Under the pieces are notes generated by a model. The model searched no databases and was not told the DNA's origin. It was given only the letters and a program-made list of their open reading frames with translations. This document shows positions 8,301-13,374 of a stretch of 13,374 nucleotides of DNA, one piece after another (the stretch's first letter is position 1; the number at the start of each line of letters is the position of its first letter). Both the position numbers and the translations under genes were made by a program. This stretch comes from Lobulomyces angularis (taxonomy: Eukaryota > Chytridiomycota > Chytridiomycetes > Lobulomycetales > Lobulomycetaceae): positions 1 to 13,374 of the forward strand of contig JADHYX010000512.1 of the NCBI GenBank assembly GCA_027604685.1, read 5' to 3'.

Positions 8301-11300
8301 GAGTGTAAAATTACTCTTTCCAGAAACTCATAAAGATGCATTTATAAAATCTTTGACACAATATCAAGATGACTACCTAAATTTCGATATAAATTTAGAT
8401 TACAGAAAACCTTTTCCTATTCAAAAAAAAAACGGTGAGATATGTCCAATGATAATTACTTTTAATGATTTCGCTCTAAACGGGGAACTGTAAGAAAATT
8501 TTCAGTAACATATGTTTTACTAGATAAAAAAATAATTAGGTATCTTAAAATTCGAATGACAGATGTTTCAAAGTTCCGAGCAGAAATCATCACTGATGGA
8601 TTTGGTTTGGTAAATAATAATTTTTTTAAGAAACCAACAAAATACACTTACACAACTTTTTTGTATTATGATAGATTCAGAGTTGCAACAGTAATTTTAG
8701 CCTAGTTTATGGATACGATTTGACTTCTGTTATAGGAAAAAGTATCAATATTCTGATGAATCCAGAAACAGCAGAAGTTCATGATTTTTACTTTCAGAAG
8801 TATAGATCAATGTCAGGATGTGAACCTCTGTATGGGAAACAAATTGTGGTTAATACATTTCATGCAGATGGATCTCTCATAAAAGCAAAATTGTCCATAG
8901 TGAGAACTGATGACCTTACTTCAAACGAGAGTAGCACCATGAGGTTTAAAGGATTTTTATGTCAGTGCTTGGAAAGTGAAAAAATTAATTATCCACGGCA
9001 ACTATTCAGTGGTGCTAATGCTGTTCAATTTAATGATGAATTTTCAATAAATAAAGTTGAAAGAAGGTTACTAACAGAATTAGGGTACAGCCCTGCCGAT
9101 TGGAAAAAAATTAAAGGTTGTAAAATGGAGATATTAATTCCTTCTGTTGTGGATATAAACAAAGGCCTAATAAAGAGTAGGCCCATAAGATTAATTTTAA
9201 TTATTAATGAAAACATTAGATTCGGTCGAGTTTCAAAATGTTCTTTTCATGGCAAAGTTGCTATCAGCGACAGGTGAACTAATACCTAATTGTATATACT
9301 TTGAAACTGTGAATCACTGTGCAACTATGTACACTTATAATTTAACGGGACACTCCACTCTTGTTAAAATAAACAGAAGTGGTAAAATAAAATATGTCGG
9401 TATAAACGGAGAAGTACTGTTTGGACAAAAACCATCTGAACTGCTGGGAGTGAATATTCAAGAGATTTTAAAAGAAGATCCTTCAAATTTAATCCCTGCG
9501 GATACTAAATATTCTGGAACAGGTTTATTTAAAGATGGACTAGGAAAATATATTGAATTTCCAGTTGAATATGAAATTGGAACTGACATGGAAGATAATA
9601 TATGCTGTAAAATAAAATACATTTCAACTGGAGAAACCATGTCAAGTGAAACATTTAATAAATTACAAGAGGAAGCTAACTGTAAAAAGAAAGATATTCA
9701 ACCAGAGAAAATTGTACGCAATAAACCTGCTCTTAAATTCGCCAGTGATAATGAAAGTCAGATTTTGAGCATGATTGCAACTGATGCTAACACAAAAATT
9801 GATTTTCCATCACAGGCCAAATGTCCAATAATGCAAGCAATGGGAAGCAAAAATGGAATAACAAGCGCATCATTTGAGAATCACTTGCCACTTAAAGAAC
9901 CTTCTTCTTCTGTAAAAACTCCAGTTAGAGACATGGGCAAAGATGAACTGAGAAAGCACTCAAGTCAGCTTTCTCTTGTTAGCGCTGTAAGTGGGGTGAG
10001 TGGTCACAGCGGTGTTAGTGGTGTTAGTTCCGTTGTTGAAGAGAAACTTGCTGATATACGCAGAGGCAAACAGAGAAATCCCATTATTCAAAGTTTAGTT
10101 AAAAGAATATATTTTGGATTATTTATGTGCATACTATGTGTATTTGCTTGTATTGCAAACATATTGATAGTTACTGCAAACAAAGAGGAATTGATTAACT
10201 CACTATATGAGGCAAAAGTGATGGAATCGTCTTACAACAGAATCATGGCGTTATCGAGGGATCTCGTTTTTATCACTACACCAAATGCAACGACAACAAA
10301 TTGCAGTTGGCTTGACTCATCAAACTATACTGATAAATGTAACATGTTAAAAACGTGTGATGTCCCTTTAAAGGATATGATTCGGATTAATTTAATTACG
10401 GAAACTGAGCAACTAACAACAAATCTTAAGCTTTTTCAAAAAAATTATGATTCATACCGGGAGGTTGGATCAGATTTGGATATATTTTTATCTTCTCAAG
10501 TAACACTAAGAATCTTGTATTCGGCCTCAGATGCTTCAGTGACGTACACGGCAAGTTCGTTTTGGGATGTATGGAATCAATTTGATATCAACTCTAATGC
10601 ACTTATAAAGTATATGAATGTAACTACTACGAGACACCAATGGGCTTTTATTATGTGCGTTTTTATAAAATTTTTGTAATTTTTAATATTTTTCGTAGTA
10701 TAAACCGCGAGGTGTTTGCAAACTTATTCAACAATTTACAAAGATATATTATCGATACAATCACTGCAGATACAAAATACCGTAACAATTTAATTATCAT
10801 CATGCCTGCTGCTTTACTTATTGTGCTGCTATTAATATTTCATGCTATAATATATCCTGCTATTGTCAACTTTAATAAAAAGAGATTAGTTTTACTACAA
10901 ACTGGTAATTTTACCTGTTTTTAATCTATTTATTTTTGATAATACTCTAAATAGTATTAAGCATCCCGAAGAGTTCAATTTGTGAAATGATAGTGAAACA
11001 GTATTCTCTGGATGAAGATGAAGAGGAACCTAGTCAGGATCACTTCGCCGATGAAGTGAAAAAAATCAATAAATTGAAAAAAAATGCTTCTGAAAACACA
11101 GTCATAGTGAGTCAAATAAAAAAAAAGTTAAAAAATTTAAAATCCTCCTGTATTTTTAGATAAAGAAAAGACTGAGCTTACAATACTTGTATTACAATCT
11201 CATAATCTTCACAGTTTTAAGTAAATCTGAAATATATTATAATTTTTATTTATTAATGTTTTTAGTTCCTACAACGATACAGGCTTTGTGGATCAATTTA

Positions 11301-12217
11301 ACCTCCAGTAATATCGATTTTGTGTACGACTCCGTTGGAGAGATGCTTTATATTAATTCAGAAATACAAACAGTTAAATGGAACGTAAGAACATTCTATA
11401 TTTCTGTTTTTGCCTGTTCTTAAGAGATTTTTGTATGTTTAGTTGCAGTCGCTAATTGATAATAATTGTGAAAACTCCCAATTTTGCGTACCTTTTTCGG
11501 AGTCTAGGAATACACTCAATCGCTCTATAACAGAGGTAATCAAGGAATATTGAATAATGATTTGATAAATTATTCTTTTTTTAGATTCAAGAAACTTTTC
11601 ACCAATTTGTGCAAGCACAAAACAACGATCCTGAAATTTCTTCACTTCTTTATAAAAATTTTTGTTATTCTGATAATCCTGCTTTTTGTAATGCATCCCT
11701 AACGGATCCACGTATTCGACATCATCTTGGTGTACCATCAGATTTTGTACAAAAAACCACTCGCGGAATATCCACTTTGTTTTATAACATAATTTTAGCC
11801 AGCTATAGAATTTTGATGCAAAGTGGATTGGGTTACGTCGATATGGATTTGTACTGGTTTTCATCCCAAGCTATAGATTATGAAGTCAGTTACGCAACAG
11901 ATGCAATGCTTGGATACTATTTCTCAACAGCCATACGCAGAATAAAAACTCTAAGGTATACGGGATTAGCAGTTTACTCAGCAACCTTAGTTTACATATT
12001 ATTCCTCTATTTTTACGCTTTTGCCTCATTAAAGAGAAATTTACAACAGCTATCAAATCATAGTAACAATGGTATAATATTTTTTTTCAATTTTATTCAT
12101 ATTATTTATCGAACTTCTTTATTAGTACTGTTTATGCTACCTCGAAATTTAATTTCAAAAAATAGAAAAATTCGTGATTACATTAACAACATTTATGCAG
12201 ATCTTAGTCAACGATAA
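5373..12217 (+). CDS. TmcB/TmcC-like polytopic membrane protein with five PAS-like domains (23 exons)
   Basis: Exons: 5373-5502, 5556-5647, 5699-5719, 5769-5905, 5950-6025, 6078-6157, 6209-6419, 6466-6676, 6721-7020, 7075-7315, 7377-7524, 7574-7875, 7924-8242, 8302-8489, 8540-8609, 8675-9176, 9220-10654, 10699-10904, 10955-11106, 11160-11220, 11266-11384, 11443-11535, 11585-12217. All phases agree, giving 1908 residues. Residues 20-320 hold about eight membrane segments. Residues 330-600 are a helical region like the TmcB/TmcC repeats (KFAELAYPNCCKIQFLKLNF; HRFW; YPKAHKILESYGKF). PAS-like domains start near 611, 733, 838, 957 and 1055, with cores such as CLKLFGYSENEMVGRHLNIV and FFGYTSLDLVGK. 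A Ser-Gly-Val linker (1260-1282) precedes membrane segments near 1307, 1519, 1615 and 1821, which bracket cysteine-containing domains with many N-glycosylation sequons. The family is known from Dictyostelium tiny-macrocyst proteins and many protists. No LOV cysteine motif, cyclase or kinase domain is present. A sensory role at the membrane is inferred; small errors in splice sites are possible. Confidence 0.8.
5699..5719 (+). other. 21-nt microexon (exon 3 of the PAS gene)
   Basis: The seven codons VAFIVVA sit between a TAG acceptor at 5698 and a perfect GTAAGT donor at 5720. The following intron (5720-5768) contains a CTAAC branch-point-like sequence. Both borders are phase 0, and the residues complete a membrane segment joining exons 2 and 4. 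Without the splice at 5720 the frame stops shortly after. Confidence 0.65.
10011..10028 (+). repeat. Short coding tandem repeat (GGTGTTAGT x2) in Ser-Gly-Val linker
   Basis: Two identical 9-bp units encode GVS-GVS within a longer Ser/Gly/Val-rich stretch just before the fifth-PAS-to-membrane junction. It is probably a flexible cytosolic linker. Confidence 0.7.
12072..12125 (+). other. Possible in-frame 54-nt intron in the last exon of the PAS gene
   Basis: GTATAATATTTTTTTT..TTTATTAG has intron-like length, T-richness and a TAG acceptor, and removing it keeps the frame (1890 residues). If retained it encodes 18 residues starting with IIFFFNFIHIIY. The retained sequence also reads plausibly, so the sequence alone does not decide. 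Confidence 0.4.
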
Positions 12218-13276
12218 ACAATAAGCAGGACCAATATTTTAATATTTTCTTAATTGTAAAATAATATTTAATCAAATTTTATTTGTTTTTTTTTGCATAA
12301 TTCTCATTTATTTTAGGGTATTTTGTATTTAAATTTTGTTATAGAAAACTAATCTTTTAATGTAATTTATTAATCTTGAATAAACTGCATATATGATGAA
12401 TTCGTTTTTTTAAGCATGTATAATTTAATAAATTTGGTAGAGGATTAACTTCTCTACTGATTCTGCTTGCAGACTTCTAGCTGTATCTAGAACCCTAGAT
12501 TAGTATTCCAGGTGTTTTTAAAGTTTTTATAAACTAAGATATGAAGGTCTAAGGAGAATAATTCGTTGCTTTCAAACTACTCTTTCTTATTTATGGTAAG
12601 GAATAAGATTTGACCAGTATTTATTCAATTGTTTTGATTTAGAAATAGAAAAAAATTATATTTTTGAAGATATTAAAATAAAATAAAAATATTATTAACC
12701 TTAAACTAATTCAAGTAGGTACCAAGATAAAAATAGACCACTACTGAATAAGAAAAATTTTGTATTTCCACAGCATTTCTTTAAGAAATTGTTGCTTTCA
12801 CTGCTGTGAACACTACTAAAAAAATTCTTCATTCTAAATTTATTTAAACCTTTGCCAATACAATGTTCTTGACTTCAATAAATTATTCCTATATTTCTAT
12901 TTCTAAGTATCGAAATATGCAAATAAGAATATAGTTCACCTGAATCGGTTATTTTTAAATTTTCTTCAATTTTTTATAATTGTTCAACTTTGTTGTTTTT
13001 CTTTCAGAAACCTTTGGAAAAAGACATGAACCTTTTCTTTTAATTCTGTAACATTTCGTAAAATAGGAGTTTTATTGATTAAAAACAGTTTTTCGGTGCA
13101 AAAAGTTTCCATTGTTGCTTTTTAGATACACTTTCAGAAAAAGGGAATATCTCACTTCTTCCTTGAGTGAAGTATTTATTTCCTGTTACAAAGGAATTAA
13201 AAAATTTGCACTCAATACTATTTTTAATTGCTACGAATAAAATTTTTAATATTTGGAAAATCGAAAGTAAAAAATG
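12218..13276. other. Intergenic region between PAS gene and tRNA-Asp
   Basis: The first part is 3' untranslated sequence of the PAS gene. No protein gene is supported. A 7-bp inverted repeat (CACAGCA 12769-12775 with TGCTGTG 12802-12808) encloses the small palindrome TTTCTTTAAGAAA. A minus-strand ORF at 13079-13342 overlaps the tRNA and is not credible as a gene. Confidence 0.5.
12379..12384 (+). terminator. Candidate poly(A) signal of the PAS gene
   Basis: AATAAA lies 161 nt after the stop codon at 12215-12217. Other A/T-rich hexamers nearer the stop are possible alternatives. Confidence 0.35.
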
Positions 13277-13282
13277 AAAAAA
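13277..13282 (-). terminator. RNA polymerase III terminator (T6)
   Basis: Six A on the plus strand read as TTTTTT on the minus strand, 2 nt past the tRNA 3' end. A second T6 follows at 13269-13274 as a backup. Runs of this type end Pol III transcription. Confidence 0.8.
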
Positions 13283-13284
13283 TT

Positions 13285-13356
13285 CTCCCAGACAGGGAAT
13301 CGAACCCTGGTCATCTGCGTGACAGGCAGATATACTAACCACTATACTATCTGGGA
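13285..13356 (-). tRNA. tRNA-Asp(GUC): tRNA-Asp (anticodon GUC)
   Basis: The 72-nt minus-strand sequence folds as a full cloverleaf. The acceptor stem is TCCCAGA pairing with TCTGGGA, followed by a G discriminator, as expected for tRNA-Asp. The anticodon loop CCTGTCACG carries GTC at 13323-13321 between the stem halves ATCTG/CAGAT, and the T arm is CAGGG-TTCGATT-CCCTG. The internal Pol III promoter is clear: A box TAGTATAGTGG and B box GGTTCGATTCC. CCA is not encoded, as usual in eukaryotes, and there is no intron. Confidence 0.97.
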
Positions 13357-13374
13357 TTGAAATGTTAAAGGTTT

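Noticed and set aside
5373..12217. Interpretation as several separate short genes
   Set aside because: Splice sites join all pieces in consistent phase into one protein whose domain order matches a known family.
5373..12217. LOV-type light sensor or PAS adenylate cyclase
   Set aside because: None of the PAS-like domains shows the flavin-binding cysteine motif, and no cyclase catalytic domain follows the last membrane segment.
12385..12472. Possible box C/D snoRNA: ATGATGA at 12393, CTGA at 12457, with CTGCA/TGCAG flanks
   Set aside because: The flanking stem is spaced unevenly, no C'/D' boxes are visible, and no rRNA target for the guide stretch could be named. These boxes occur often by chance in AT-rich DNA.
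12769..12808. Hairpin CACAGCA/TGCTGTG with inner palindrome
   Set aside because: Only 7 bp around a 26-nt loop, with no link to a gene or known RNA; reported only as part of the intergenic description.
13079..13342. Minus-strand ORF of 87 codons
   Set aside because: Its N-terminal third is the tRNA-Asp read as protein; the rest has no recognisable domain.

Overview
This window looks like nuclear DNA of an AT-rich, intron-dense eukaryote, most likely an early-diverging fungus or close holomycotan relative. The evidence is a ribosomal protein eS7 with fungal-like sequence, 26 small spliceosomal introns (43-65 nt, mostly GTAA..TAG), a tRNA-Asp with internal A and B boxes, AATAAA signals and no bacterial features. 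The lineage call is an inference from protein resemblance and gene structure, not from a database search.

Layout, left to right. Positions 2-211 (+) hold the 3' end of an ORF of clearly higher GC than its surroundings. It resembles the C-terminus of Fanzor/TnpB-type transposon nucleases and is followed by a perfect stem-loop at 236-253. Positions 607-1088 (+) hold a two-exon gene for a small cysteine-rich secreted protein with a probable GPI anchor. Positions 1864-2611 (+) hold a four-exon RPS7 gene, possibly with a further intron in its 5' leader. Positions 2612-5372 are gene-poor. They contain an 11-bp tandem repeat, a CATC microsatellite and two broken minus-strand coding remnants (3667-4174 and 4573-4979).

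Positions 5373-12217 (+) hold the main gene. I reconstruct 23 exons whose phases all agree and sum to 1908 codons plus stop. The product is a large polytopic membrane protein of the TmcB/TmcC (tiny macrocysts) type: about eight N-terminal membrane segments, a helical region resembling the TmcB/TmcC repeats, five PAS-like domains, then four more membrane segments around two N-glycosylated outer domains. It has no cyclase or kinase output domain. After about 1 kb of intergenic DNA, a tRNA-Asp(GUC) gene lies on the minus strand at 13285-13356.

The genes are not an operon and show no obvious shared pathway. RPS7 and the tRNA are translation housekeeping genes. The large PAS protein is a probable sensory membrane protein, the 607-1088 product is a probable surface protein, and the left end and middle carry mobile-element and pseudogene debris. 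The most interesting items are the full TmcB-like gene with its many tiny introns and a 21-nt microexon, and the Fanzor-like remnant.
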